Below, in pieces: positions 23,492 to 34,793 of a DNA stretch of 64,000 bases; position 1 is the stretch's first letter, and each line of letters starts with the position of its first letter. The stretch is from Earliella scabrosa (lineage: Eukaryota; Basidiomycota; Agaricomycetes; Polyporales; Polyporaceae), in NCBI GenBank assembly GCA_022605405.1, contig JABYQQ010000006.1:310001-374000 (forward strand). Reading direction: 5' to 3'. The translations under genes and the position numbers were made by a program. Below the pieces are notes generated by a model, which ran no database searches, had not been told where the DNA came from, and saw nothing but the letters and a program-made list of their open reading frames with translations.

Positions 23492-26400
23492 TCACAGCGC
23501 CGTGTAGCTCCCTATGCCTAGTGTGAGCCCACATAGGGTACTTCGAGCAAAGGGGAAGACGTACATATTCGTGCTTGCCAGTCGCCGCTGCCCGTAGCAA
23601 GAACGTTGCCCGCCGGACTGAGATCGATCGAGATCACTAGAGAAAGAACATCACAGGCACAACATCAGTAATCAGCAACCCGAGCCAAGCGACAGGCCCG
23701 ATCGACGCAACTCCAGACCCTCCATCTCGCGCGCGCGCGGAGTTGAATCTCGAATCCAAGATGACATCCTGCGGTCACCTCCAACGCACGAACCGTATAG
23801 CCGACCGAGCCCAGAACGACAGACTCACCAGAGTTCTTGTGCCCCTGCAGCATGCACTGCGCAACCGCCGTGTTCGCGTCCCAGAACTGCACCCCGCGAT
23901 CCTTCGACCCCGACACGACCCATTTTCCATCGTGCGACACCGCGACGGACAGCACGTAGTCCTTGTGGCCCGTGAAGTTCATCGTGCACAAGCTGCCCTT
24001 GTCCCCTCCAACCTCCTTGACATTGCCGCCAGGGCCGGTCTTTCCCGGGCCTGAGCCGCCCTCGCGCGCGCGGAGCAGTGGCCGGACGTCCCAGTATTTC
24101 AGCGTCTTGTCCAGCGAGCCGGAAACGAGGCCCTTGCCGTCTGGCGTGAACGCAACCGAGTAGACCGAGTCGCGGTGGCCCTTGAGCCTCTCGACGAGCT
24201 GGCCAGATTGCACATCCCAGATGCGGACGACGGTGTCGAGCGAGCCCGCCGCCACGAAGCGGCCGTCGGGCGAGATGCAAACAGAGGTCACGCCCGCGTC
24301 GACGTTGTCCGGCTCGGGGATGTTCACTGAACGCGGGATGATCTCAGCAAGGTCCATGCAACGCAGCGAAACGCAACACTCACAAACTTTCAACGGTCCC
24401 GCATTCTCCGTCATCGCCATGTCCCAAATACGCGCTGTACGGTCGCCCGAGCCCGAGACGATGAGCCTGCCATCGCGCGAGAAGTCGAGCGAGTAGATCT
24501 CTTGCTGGTGGCCCTCGAATATCGTCCTGATGCGCTTCTTTGCGATATCCCAGATCTGGCGGGCAACCGAGAGTGTAAGCGAGATCACGACATCAGGAGA
24601 ATGTGGGCGCCGGCCCCACGATCAGAGGCTGATGCTACGTACCCGGATCTGCTTGTCCTCCGCGCCGGTCGCAAGGTATTTGCCGTCTGGGCTGAAGCAT
24701 ACACTCCGAATGTAGAGGTCCCCGGTTTTGCTAGCCGCCTCGTCCACCAATACGCTTCACGCCAACTCGATTGAACAGACCGCGCAAGAAAAGGAGATTC
24801 GCAGAGTCTGACGCACCAAGTTTTCTGTCCAGTCTTGGTGTCGTAGATCTGCGCAGTGCGATTGCATCCTGTGGCCAAGTACTTGCCGTCCGCGGAGAAA
24901 CGCACGCAGCAGACAACACTGATCGGGAACGTGAGACTTCTGCATTGCTGATCGACCGCATTCGGTCGGCGTACCTCTCGTGCATCAACGTGTGAACCAA
25001 CTGCACGTCCAAAGTGCGCTTCTTGGTTCCTGGTGCGTCACCAGGGCCCAATGGAGCGGGGTTGAAGATTGCGAACCAGTCGGCGCCCTCGTTCTTCAAC
25101 TCTGGGGGTACGCTGTGCGGGTCCATGCTCAAGTCGACGGGCATGGGCGGCATGGCCGAAGAGGACGAAGACGGTGGTGGGGGAAGCGCAGCAACAGCCA
25201 TCGAGGCCTCCTGAGCAGCAGAAGAGCCCGCAGTCGGTGTCGGTGGGTATGGTTGCGGACCTGCGAATCAGAAAAGAACGAATGAACACGCGCAAACATG
25301 CGCAGAGATGAACCCAGTCAGCAAGAGAACAGCTCAAAGATGCCGAGTAGAACGAAAGAAAACGCCCCATCCACTCACCCGCGACCCCGTTCGCGCCTTC
25401 TTGCCCCCCTGGTCCCTGTCCTGGTCCACCCGGCCCATTGTACGACGGCCCGGCGCTTGGGGTTGGCGGCAACTTCGGAGTCGCCTGTGCAGCGGAAGGC
25501 GGTGCTCCAGAAGGCGTCGGAGGCGCGCCGTTTGAGGAGAGCGGCGGGGCTGGGCCGAGGGAAATGGCTTGGTGATGGTGCGGCAGGTGGGACGGGGGCG
25601 GCTGGGGACCCATGGACGGCGAGAATGGGTCTGGGACGCAGAGGGCGGGGCGGCATCGCAGGCGGGGTCGAGGGCGAGCGCGCGTGGGCGGGCGTGAGAA
25701 GAACATGCACAAAGTGAGTTTTTAGAAGGCGAAGAGAAGGGTTGGGAGGGAGGAGAAGGGGGCACGTTGAGAATGTGCAAATGCGAGAGCTTCGTGCGAG
25801 AGAACGTACCTGGACGATCAGTCTTCATCCTGTCCCTTTCGGTCTTGATGCGCTTGACCTCGCGACCGTCCCTATCCCTCTCCCTCTCACGTTCACGCTC
25901 ACGGTCGCGTTCCAAGACGCCGCGGTCCCTGTCCCTGTCCCGCTCACGGTCGCGCTCCCGGTCCCTCTCGCGGGGGTAGTATGGGTCTGCGTATCCACCG
26001 CCGCCGCCGGGGCCGGCGCCAACACCGAGTCCGACAGGACCGGCGTGAGGTGTCAAGCCGAGGGAACCGAGAGGCTCACCTCCTGGGCCCGAGGGGGGGC
26101 CACCGGGCACGTTGACTGGGGGACGACCGAGGCCGAGAGTGTCGCGTCCGAGGGCGTCACGGGAAGGCGGGGCGGTATTGCCCATGACGACGTCGCGGTC
26201 GCGATCTCTCTCACGGGCCTCCCGCTCGCGCTCACGATTGAGCTCGCGTTCTCTGTTCATGGCCATTTCGCGTTCCCGTTCCCGGGCGATCTCGCGGTCG
26301 CGGTCACGGCCGAGGGAAGCGAGACCGAGTGGTTCGGGCGCCCCACGGCGCTTATAGGAATCGAGCTCTGCACGGAGTACGCGGACGTCGTCCTCGTACT

Positions 26401-26777
26401 GCTGGCGGATTTTGCCATGCTGTGTCTCGAGGTCGTAGAGGGACTGGCGGATGATGTTGAGTTCGTTGACCTGGCTCGTGACTGGGTGGGGCGGGGGAAG
26501 AGTGGGTGAGAGGCGGGGTGGGAAAGAGAGAAAGGGAGGACGCACTCTTTGTCTCGTACTCGTCTCGCTGGGTGCGGAGGTGGTCGCACTGCTCCTGGAG
26601 ATTCTGAAACTCTTCGCGGATCTGGTTGAAGGCGGAGGTGAGGGTGGTGAAGGCGGAGGAGGGCTGGGGGCCTGCGCCGGTAGGCTGGAGGTGTTTGTGC
26701 TGTGGGGGTGCGGGGGTGAGGCGGGAGCGGCGGGGGACGGGAGGGGGCGTACGCACGTTGTATATTGTGGAGGACAT
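23492..26777 (-). CDS. TUP1: Transcriptional co-repressor TUP1 (WD40)
   Basis: Global co-repressor that works with Ssn6/Cyc8 in the nucleus. ATG 26777 ([17 protein letters not shown]) is followed by the Tup1 N-terminal tetramerisation helix: [20 protein letters not shown], then across an intron [21 protein letters not shown] long Arg/Glu/Asp low-complexity tract lies at about 25850-26300 and Pro/Gly-rich linkers follow. Next come DWFAIFNP and a seven-bladed WD40 propeller, e.g. [15 protein letters not shown] (about 24880), [38 protein letters not shown] and [16 protein letters not shown]. The final blade [17 protein letters not shown] (about 23590-23640) is spliced across a short intron to a 20-nt last exon (23511-23492) that supplies the conserved WSY-A-L end. 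Length and order match fungal Tup1. Confidence 0.93.
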
Positions 26778-29774
26778 GGCAGGGCGCAGGGAGAGCGCAG
26801 GCGGGGGAGGGTGATGGGAGAGCAGAGGACGAGGCGCGGGCGCGGACGTCGCCTTAAGACGTCCCTTGACCTCTCTGATCCCCCCCACGTGGCCCAGTCC
26901 TTCCCCCATCTCAGATCCCCTTTCCCACACCCGCTCTCCGGTCCCGCCGGGATCGCCATACTGGGCTCGCTCCATTAACGTCCTCCCAGATCCAGATCTT
27001 ATCGCCCTCCGCTGACGTCGCTCCCAGACGCCCGTCCCTGCTCACAGCGGCCGAGCCCGCGCGTGCGTGTGTCTCCTGCGTCTGTCGCCTCCGTCCGTCC
27101 CTCTCTGACACACGCGTGCCGAGTCACACAATGCCTGCCAACGCTTGTTCTGCCTCGCGAGCCCTTCTTTTTCTCGCCGTCGCTATTCTTGTCCCGCCCG
27201 CCTTCTCCCCGCGGTGCGCGCGCGGCCGGCGACCTATTCATCCCCTCCCCATCTCTTCCCGCTGCCACAGGCCGCCAGTGGACGTGCGTCTGCCCCCTTT
27301 CCCGCGCTCGCACAAAAGCGGGCTGTTCCTGTGACCGAGCACCGTCCCCACGCCCTCGCGAGTCCAGCGCCCCGCCTGCCATAGATGCAACCTCCCACCT
27401 GTCCTCGCCCCCACGCCCACCGCTTCCCAAACTCCGCGAACATTCTGCCCTCGCTGCGCCCAACGTTAGCTAAGCATCTTCCCAGCGCCTCTCCTGCATC
27501 GCATCGGAGCGCCTCGTTCCCTCGCTCTTTCCGGCGCCTATCACCCATCTCTGCCCGACGTCGCATGCTCAGTGCACAGTCGCACGCACACACGCTCAAC
27601 TCAAATTTCTCCATGTTCGACGGCAGCCAGTCCCTGTCGCATCCCTCGCCTCGTGCATCTGCCATCCGCGTTCGCGACACCTTCTGTCCACCGGCGACGC
27701 TGCGGCGCTTATCTCCGCACTCTCGTGTCTCCCGTATACATCATCCGCTGCCACCTGCCCTCGAGCGCACGCGGCCTCGTACTGGCATCCTTGGCTAGGA
27801 CGCTTCTTCGATTCCGCGACCTGCACCGCTTCCCCCCAGGGCACACACGTTCCCCAGGACTCGACCTCCACTTATCTCGCCGTCGCCCCCAGCCTGCGTC
27901 ACGGCTTCCATCGGCTCAAACGAACCCATCTCGATCTTCTCCAGCTCCTGCCGATGGCCTGGCCGGCTCCCGCATGGATGGGAACAGACTCGGGATGCAC
28001 AGCATCCACCACAGCCTGGGCCTCTCGACCTCATTCAGCCCGCAACCGGTATAAGAGCGAGGTGCACCCTCAGAGCTAACGCCCCTACCCCAGTCCTCGC
28101 GCGTTCGCCTTCGGGATCCCACCCACACCCTGCCACCCGAACTTCGAAAGGGTAGGGCACAAACATAGCTCGCTCTCTTACGTTCACCAAGCTGACCTTC
28201 CGCGGCCGCTTCCCGCGCCGTCCAGCTTCGGAAACCTAGCTAACCTTGGCTCGTCCCCCTAGTAGCAGCGCGCACACGACACGGCTGATCGCGGACCCTG
28301 GATCCCTACATACGCATCCTCCGGCGTCCGGGTCCCTGGCCGCAGAACCTAGATACGCTTACATACGCATCCACCTACCCACTTACTGCATCCTGTCGAT
28401 CCAAGTATCGAGCCCCGGTCCGAGAGCACAGTCCCTGAATCTTCCTCCGACTCGGAGGCCAGCCATCCGTCAACGCACGTTCGAGCTCTCACCGGACCCG
28501 CTTCCCCTTCCGTTGCAACGTCCAGAGAAGCTCTTCGCGCGCCGACGCTCCAACCCGCTGGCATCTGGCTACTCCGTCGTCGCATTCTCCTCCTGCCCCA
28601 GCACCGGTGCTGACCCCGGTCTGAACCATAACCGTAGCGCCGACCACGAACGACCGACGGGTCCGCATGGGCACGCCACCAGGAGAGCTCCACCAGGAAC
28701 ACTCGTGCAATGTGCCGCCACACGACACCGTACCAGACGACGAACACGCTTCTCTCGGCTTCGAGAGTCTGCGCTTCGCACTTATCATGATCCAGAATCA
28801 CCTCAATCCAATCCTATCGGCTCCCAGAACCCTGGACAGACTGCGTTCTCCCGACCACGCGCATCACGACGGTTCTCTCTGCAGGGACCCCCCTCCAGGC
28901 TCTCGCCTTCTATGAGTCAGCGAACCTCGCTGGCCTTGGCCCTCGACAGATTAGAGGCATAGAGACGGTTCGTCGCTCTAGATCCAGCATCTTCGGCGAG
29001 GGTGGCTCTGCCAACGGGTTCTCGCCCTCATGCCTGAGATACTTATGTACTCCCATCGAACGATCGAGAGCGAGTCCTGCCCAGTGATTCAATCGCCCCG
29101 ATGGCCAAGTGTTGGTTCGAGCCCTTCTTACCCTCGGACCCGCATCGCCTCGCCTTCTGAGTACCAACCTTCGCGCCTGGACCATCGTCAGCACCCTCAC
29201 CTACACGGCTCCGGGCCTCCATCCCTAGGTTCACCAGGGCGCACCTCAACACGACGGCGGGCGGCACGCAGACGGAAGGCCGTGCGACGGAAGTGGCAGT
29301 CGAGTCAGTCAAAGAGGCAGATACGGTTGCAGTTATGTCAGCGACGGAAGGCATGGAAGCAGGATGCGATCATACTCGCACGGGCCCACGTTCCCCGCTT
29401 CGCCTTCCCGCGGCCGGCACACGCCCCATCGCTCGCGACTCGCGACACTGCCAGCAGCCAGCCGAATCGTCAGCGTCCTGCGCAAGATGGGTCCGTGCTC
29501 TGCGGCCACTGGAATATGTCCTTGTATCTCGATATCCGCGCCTACAGCGCTGTACACGATGACCAAGATCCCGACATGGTGGCTCTCCGACTCCCACTCC
29601 GAATACTCCCGTATGCAGTCTGAGGCAGTCTGGCGTCTCGGGCCCACCGATATTGTATCCTTCTAGCGCGCCCGTCCTCCGCGATCCGCCGCCGAGGCCA
29701 GGTGGGATCCGCGAACCTTGGCCTGCGTCTGCACGACGCAGGAACGATGCATGCATCCCTTCGGATTCGCCTCG
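26778..29774. other. Pyrimidine-biased region upstream of TUP1, no supported gene
   Basis: 3 kb in which the plus strand is strongly C/T-rich. Open frames up to 238 codons occur (e.g. 28246-28962 and 29030-29623, +), but they translate to Ser/Pro/Arg-rich low-complexity sequence without a domain and overlap open frames on both strands. The proximal part is probably the TUP1 promoter and a long leader. The distal part ends at the LINE insertion site. Confidence 0.45.
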
Positions 29775-29784
29775 CCCTCTCCAG

Positions 29785-29789
<5 letters not shown>
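29775..29789. repeat. Target-site duplication, left copy
   Basis: CCCTCTCCAGTTCTC, identical over 15 bp to 41226-41240. It lies immediately next to the poly(T) tract, the reverse of the LINE's poly(A) tail. Confidence 0.9.

Positions 29790-29826
<37 letters not shown>
29790..29826 (-). repeat. LINE 3' poly(A) tail
   Basis: An uninterrupted run of 37 T on the plus strand, which is poly(A) on the element's sense strand. It directly abuts the left target-site duplication. Confidence 0.92.
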
Positions 29827-29975
29827 CGGTGCTAGCCTGTGGTGAGGCCGCAGGCCTCCCATCCAGGTTACGCATCGGTTGTGCGGTTCGCACCGCGGCA
29901 CCGTGTCGGGGGAAATGCATTTACGCACACACGTCGAGACTGTAGTGTGGGGCTGCAGGGCGAGGTCCGCCAGGC

Positions 29976-32900
29976 TCAGCGAGCACCAGCATCATCCCCA
30001 CTTCCCAGCCTACCCACTAAAACCCCCGGCCTACCCACCCAGTCGTCTGGGAGGTCACGCTCATTGGCCAGGACACCCGTCCAGGTTTTCTTCACCACCT
30101 GCTTCTTTGCAGCATCCCGACGAAGCTTCGGGCTGGTGAGGGCTTGGTCCATGTTCAGCCTCCGGTCGAGAGCCGCGTACCACCTCCGATCAATCTCATG
30201 GGGCGTGTGCCCGGGGTCTTCATCGTTGCCCCGCTGGATCACCCGCTCACAGCGAAGTCTCCATATGAGGTGCGTAGCCTCGGTGATAACAATCCGGGCT
30301 AGCCGCGACGCACCCCTGTCCTCCTTTCCATCAGCATCCCGCAGCCGGACCGAGGGTCCCGCAAGCGCCAGCCCTAGGGTTACTACAGGGAGTGGTCTCC
30401 CTTTCGCGCTCATGATCTCATAGGCACGTTGCCACACCCTACCTTGACCCGGGGCCTGACACTCCGTGAGGATGTGTTCCATCGAGTCCGTCACACCACA
30501 TACCGAACAGTCCGCGCGCTGCTCATAACCGGGGATATTCGTCCAATACTTTCCAACTCTATGCGCCTGGTGCATGGCGAGCCAGTAGAAGTCGCGGAGC
30601 TGTCGGGGTACGTCCTTCCCCCTCACCGCCTTCCACAGGGCGGGGACAGTCGGTGACACTCCCAGGTCCGCCTCCATCGTTGCTATGATGCGGCTCACCA
30701 TGAGCTCGGTCGCCGCGCGGGGCCCCTTCGCCTCCAGCTTAGCTTTCCGCACGCCCTGGTAGGCCACCCGCTGTGTCAGGTGATTGACCTTGACCCCACG
30801 GGCCCTGTATCGTCGATCCTCCTGGCTCTCTTCCGGTAGCTCCAGCCATCCACCATGAACCCCTTCTCTGGCCAGTTCGTCCGCCATCTCATTTCCGACT
30901 ACTCCGCTATGCCCTTTAACCCAGCGGAACGTCGTGCGCGCACACCGCGATCGGAGGGCCGAGGCTGCCCGGCTGAAGTAGTCCGCGCACGCGACCCCCA
31001 GCCAGCCTCTATCCTCCCATTTTCGTAAGTGCTTTGTCAGGCCATCCATTGCGAACTTCGAGTCAGTGACAATGTGCAGGGATGCGTGCTTGCTCACAGC
31101 TCGGGCCGCGGCTTCAATCGCGTAGATCTCCGCGGCCTGGTTAGTCTGCGTCGGTCCCGGGACCCTCCCGCTGCTGTCGGGCGCAGTGCCATTGGTGAAG
31201 TAGGCGCCATAGCCAGCCCTCGCGCTCGTGGTGCCGCTCCCGGTGCAGGAGCCGTCCGTATAGACCTCGTGTTCCCCCGCCCACCGTCCGTCTAAGATCG
31301 GCGCTCGTGTCGGCGGGCTAGTCCTTCGCTCCATATCCCGAGGCAGGAAGACGCGCACCGTGTCCACCGGCCTCCCTTCCTCTCGGACAGACGGGTCAAA
31401 TGTGACGCGGTTGTTAGCCAGCATGGCTCTGGCGTTGTCCTCCATTCGTCTGGGCGTCAGGGACAGGTCATCACGGTTCAGGCCCTTCTGCGGTCGCCAG
31501 AGGGGTTCCAGGTTCTCCACGTTCTTGCGGGCCGCCCTGGCACATCTGTCCGGGTTTGTGCAGCCACACACTTCCCTGTCGCGGCTGCAGTCGCGGCACT
31601 CGCACCTGGGGTTCGCTCTGTGGTTAAGGGCCATATCCGTCAGCCTTCTCGCGGCGCGCGCACACTGATGGAGGTCCATGACACCATGGTTCACCCGTAG
31701 GCACCGACCCGCCTGCGTGTTCGCATTCGGCCGGCTTTTTGTGGCCCCGAGGTGGTACCACGCCGGCATCCGGCTTTTCACATCCTCCTGGACAGCCCTT
31801 GGGGCCGCCGAGGCGCCGTACTTCCGTGCGACCGTGAGCATTCGCCTGGTCTCCGCCGATATCGCCTTCGTCGCCCTAGGGGTAGGGTTCCACGCCTGGA
31901 GGAAGTGGACGGTCTTTGCGTCGTCTGGGACGCCCCTAGATCTCGAGTCCGGGGAGCGTGCAAGGGACCAGTCAACGAGAGCCGCCCATCGCGGCCGTTC
32001 TTCAGCGGCCCCTAGGTAGCTCTTCAGCCACATTAGCTCGACAGCGTCATTCCGCGCGCTCAGGTCCAGGAGCTTAATGCCCCCCTGCGTCACCGCGCCA
32101 CAGAGGGTGTCTCGCCCCACCCTCGGGTGCTTATCCCCTTTCCAGAAGAAGAGTGACATCGCCCTCGTCAGAGACTGCTCCACCGCCACAGGCATGCCCT
32201 GCGCTCTAGCCAGGAACTGGGTCCGGCTCCCAATTTCGATACCGAGGGCGAGCTTGCGTCCAGCCATCGTGGGCCTCCTCCTCGCCCAATGCTCCAGGTT
32301 CTTGCTGACGACATCAACGATCCGCTTCCAGGGCGCTTCCTCGTCAATCCCGTTCCCAATCCAGGCTCCAAGGGACCTCACCATCTCGCCCTCACGCACC
32401 ACGCGCAGGCCGGCTGGGATCGTTGCAGCCAGGGTGCCATCGCCCCGTCGCTCTGCAAGGTCCTCACGGTACGGCTTGCAGCCTATTGGTATCAGTTCAG
32501 TTTTTTCTACGTTGAACTTCGCGCGCGCCGCCCTACACCACTGCTCGAGTGTTGATTCCAGGACCCTATAGTCATCGTCTGCGCTTAGATACACAGTGGT
32601 GTCATCCGCAAACAGCGTCGTGATGAGGTTCGCCAGACCGCCAGGCATCCTGATCCCCTTGAGGGTCGACTTACGGAGCGCGCAGGCTAGTGGCTCGATG
32701 GCACAATCGAAGAGGAGGCACGACATGGGGTCCCCCTGTCTAACACCCCTCACTATGCGAAAATAGCTGCTCCGGGTCCCGTTGACCATGACACAGCTGA
32801 AGGCCTTTGCGTAGAGATTCTGAATCGTCCTGATCATCGACTCCGGGATGTTCATTGCTCTCAGGACCCGCCACAGATAGTCGTGGTTTATCTTATCATA

Positions 32901-34793
32901 AGCCTTTTCCTGATCTAAGGCCACAATGCAGCCGTTTATCTCCTCAGCTTCGGCGCAGTTTATGGTCTCCTTGGTTAGCCTGATATGGTCGAAAATCTGC
33001 CGACCAGGAACAAAGCCCGCTTGATCAGGATGGATGAGCTGCGGTGCCACGGCAGCGAAGCGCATCGCCATTGCCCTAGTCATGATTTTGTAATCTGCAT
33101 TCAGCAGGGTTATCGGTCGGTAATTCACGATCTCCCTTGTGTCCTTCTTAAGCTTATAGATCGGGCATATCCATCCCTCCGCAAACATGGACCCTTCGAC
33201 AATGCCATGCTCAGCTACGTCGTTGAAGACATCGCGCAGAACGAGCGCAATGTCCGGCGGTGGTTCGCGTCCTTCCTGCCGTCGTTTTGCATCCTTCATT
33301 GCCAGCAGCGCTTTCCAAACCTCAGCCGGGATACCGTCCATCCCCGGTGCTTTGCCTCGCGCGGACTCTCGGATGGCATCCTCCACCTCGTCTCTGGAAA
33401 AGCGCTCACCCATCTTGGCGCTCTGTTCCTCCGTCAGTTTCTGGTCCAACTTCTCGACCGCCTCTCGGGTCGCGGCGTCATGTTCTTCCCCAACCAGCTC
33501 CGGGTCCTCTTGCAGTGCATTGTAGTGGTCCATCGCCACTCGTGCCATACGTTCCGATGAGTTCGTGTATGTCTTCCTGCCTTCCGGATCGCAGGACTCG
33601 CATAGTTCCGGGATCGCTGTGGTGGGGAGCCTCGGGGCGTTGAGTCCCGTCCAGTATGTTGTGAGCTTCTCTCCCTTAGCCCAGTCGTTTGCCGCGACCG
33701 CCCTCCGGATGTTTCCGAAACGGCGCACTTCGAGCTTGGCCAGGTCATCCTGCAAGACACCCACAGTTGTTACGTCAGGTTCACGCTCTCCCAAGGCTCG
33801 CTCCAGGGACCGTTTGAGGTCACAGATTTGGCGGTCCAGTTTCGGCATCAATTTTCTAGCTCTGTCCTTCGCCGATCGGGCTAAAGTCTTCTTGTAGTCA
33901 GCGTACAGTCGCTGGGCGTTGAGGTCCTCCGTCCTGTCCCGCAGGGCTGCAATGTCGGACTGGAGCTTGCGTGTCAGCCCTTCAAGCGTCTTTCGGTACT
34001 CCGGGTCGTCCAGGAGCGCAGTGGTGAATGCCCAGCGCCCTCCTCCCATGTGCGGTGCCCGGTGTTTGGCAAGAGAGAAGGTTGCCATTCGGTGGTCAGT
34101 CTGCACGCCCGGGCCCACAATGTCCAGGTGTTCTGCACCCTTAGCGAGGCCCTCGGCGAGATACGTCCGATCTATCCTCGACTGACTTCCCGTGCTCGTT
34201 TGGAGGTACGTATACGCTCTCACACCCTCATTTCTCCTCCTCCACACGTCGCACATCTTGAAGGTCCTGAGCATGTCCTGTAGGGATTGTACCGCTGCCT
34301 CTGCATCTTTCCGCGGAGGGAGCCTATCAAGAGCCTCCTCGACCACATTGAAGTCGCCTACAATCACGTCCGGTCTTGGGTGCTGTCCCGCTACAACCTT
34401 CGCTTTGAGGGTCTTCCAGAACGCATCGTTTTCAGCCGAGGCGTTCGGGGCGTATACATTCATGATGTGAAGAGGCCTATCCGCCGACCACGGCACACCC
34501 AGGCTGACAGCTCTGCCCGGGACAACTTCCCGTATGGTCAGGCCCTCAGTCGACATCAGTCTTTTGTTTACAGCGAACGCCACCCCCCTGGCTCCTCGCT
34601 GGTTTTCGTCGTCTAGGCTAGCAATGACAAAGAGGGTAGCGTTAAAGAGCTCATTAAGGCGTAGGACTCTCTCCTCCGTCAAGTGCGTCTCCTGGAGAGC
34701 CAGGATGGCAATTCTGTTCTCCCGCATAACCTGGTTCAATCGCATCCACTTGTCGTCAATGTCTCGTGCTCCCTGCGCGCCGTACCCTCTCAT
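29976..34793 (-). CDS. LINE ORF2: endonuclease, reverse transcriptase, RNase H
   Basis: Catalyses target-primed reverse transcription. Numbering is from the first ATG (34793). AP-type endonuclease, residues 1-240: LQETHLT (33-39), VGDFN (145-149), SRIDR (205-209), DHR (233-235). Reverse transcriptase, about 470-800: KAPGMDGIPAEVW (481-493), ALDQEKAYD (625-633), GVRQGDPMS (683-691) and catalytic FADD (728-731). A Cys-rich cluster lies at 1064-1084. RNase H has D1180 (VYTDGSC), E1222, D1244, H1295 and D1305. A C-terminal CSVC...EHILTEC zinc motif follows. No stop interrupts 1,605 codons. The frame remains open upstream to 35078 without another ATG, and the conserved endonuclease IATLN strand lies there, so the real start is probably upstream of 34793 (see findings). 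Confidence 0.95.
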   Translation of the reverse strand: MRGYGAQGARDIDDKWMRLNQVMRENRIAILALQETHLTEERVLRLNELFNATLFVIASLDDENQRGARGVAFAVNKRLMSTEGLTIREVVPGRAVSLGVPWSADRPLHIMNVYAPNASAENDAFWKTLKAKVVAGQHPRPDVIVGDFNVVEEALDRLPPRKDAEAAVQSLQDMLRTFKMCDVWRRRNEGVRAYTYLQTSTGSQSRIDRTYLAEGLAKGAEHLDIVGPGVQTDHRMATFSLAKHRAPHMGGGRWAFTTALLDDPEYRKTLEGLTRKLQSDIAALRDRTEDLNAQRLYADYKKTLARSAKDRARKLMPKLDRQICDLKRSLERALGEREPDVTTVGVLQDDLAKLEVRRFGNIRRAVAANDWAKGEKLTTYWTGLNAPRLPTTAIPELCESCDPEGRKTYTNSSERMARVAMDHYNALQEDPELVGEEHDAATREAVEKLDQKLTEEQSAKMGERFSRDEVEDAIRESARGKAPGMDGIPAEVWKALLAMKDAKRRQEGREPPPDIALVLRDVFNDVAEHGIVEGSMFAEGWICPIYKLKKDTREIVNYRPITLLNADYKIMTRAMAMRFAAVAPQLIHPDQAGFVPGRQIFDHIRLTKETINCAEAEEINGCIVALDQEKAYDKINHDYLWRVLRAMNIPESMIRTIQNLYAKAFSCVMVNGTRSSYFRIVRGVRQGDPMSCLLFDCAIEPLACALRKSTLKGIRMPGGLANLITTLFADDTTVYLSADDDYRVLESTLEQWCRAARAKFNVEKTELIPIGCKPYREDLAERRGDGTLAATIPAGLRVVREGEMVRSLGAWIGNGIDEEAPWKRIVDVVSKNLEHWARRRPTMAGRKLALGIEIGSRTQFLARAQGMPVAVEQSLTRAMSLFFWKGDKHPRVGRDTLCGAVTQGGIKLLDLSARNDAVELMWLKSYLGAAEERPRWAALVDWSLARSPDSRSRGVPDDAKTVHFLQAWNPTPRATKAISAETRRMLTVARKYGASAAPRAVQEDVKSRMPAWYHLGATKSRPNANTQAGRCLRVNHGVMDLHQCARAARRLTDMALNHRANPRCECRDCSRDREVCGCTNPDRCARAARKNVENLEPLWRPQKGLNRDDLSLTPRRMEDNARAMLANNRVTFDPSVREEGRPVDTVRVFLPRDMERRTSPPTRAPILDGRWAGEHEVYTDGSCTGSGTTSARAGYGAYFTNGTAPDSSGRVPGPTQTNQAAEIYAIEAAARAVSKHASLHIVTDSKFAMDGLTKHLRKWEDRGWLGVACADYFSRAASALRSRCARTTFRWVKGHSGVVGNEMADELAREGVHGGWLELPEESQEDRRYRARGVKVNHLTQRVAYQGVRKAKLEAKGPRAATELMVSRIIATMEADLGVSPTVPALWKAVRGKDVPRQLRDFYWLAMHQAHRVGKYWTNIPGYEQRADCSVCGVTDSMEHILTECQAPGQGRVWQRAYEIMSAKGRPLPVVTLGLALAGPSVRLRDADGKEDRGASRLARIVITEATHLIWRLRCERVIQRGNDEDPGHTPHEIDRRWYAALDRRLNMDQALTSPKLRRDAAKKQVVKKTWTGVLANERDLPDDWVGRPGVLVGRLGSGDDAGAR

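Noticed and set aside
28246..28962. 238-codon plus-strand open frame
   Set aside because: Low-complexity Pro/Ser/Arg translation of pyrimidine-rich DNA, no domain, and competing open frames on both strands.
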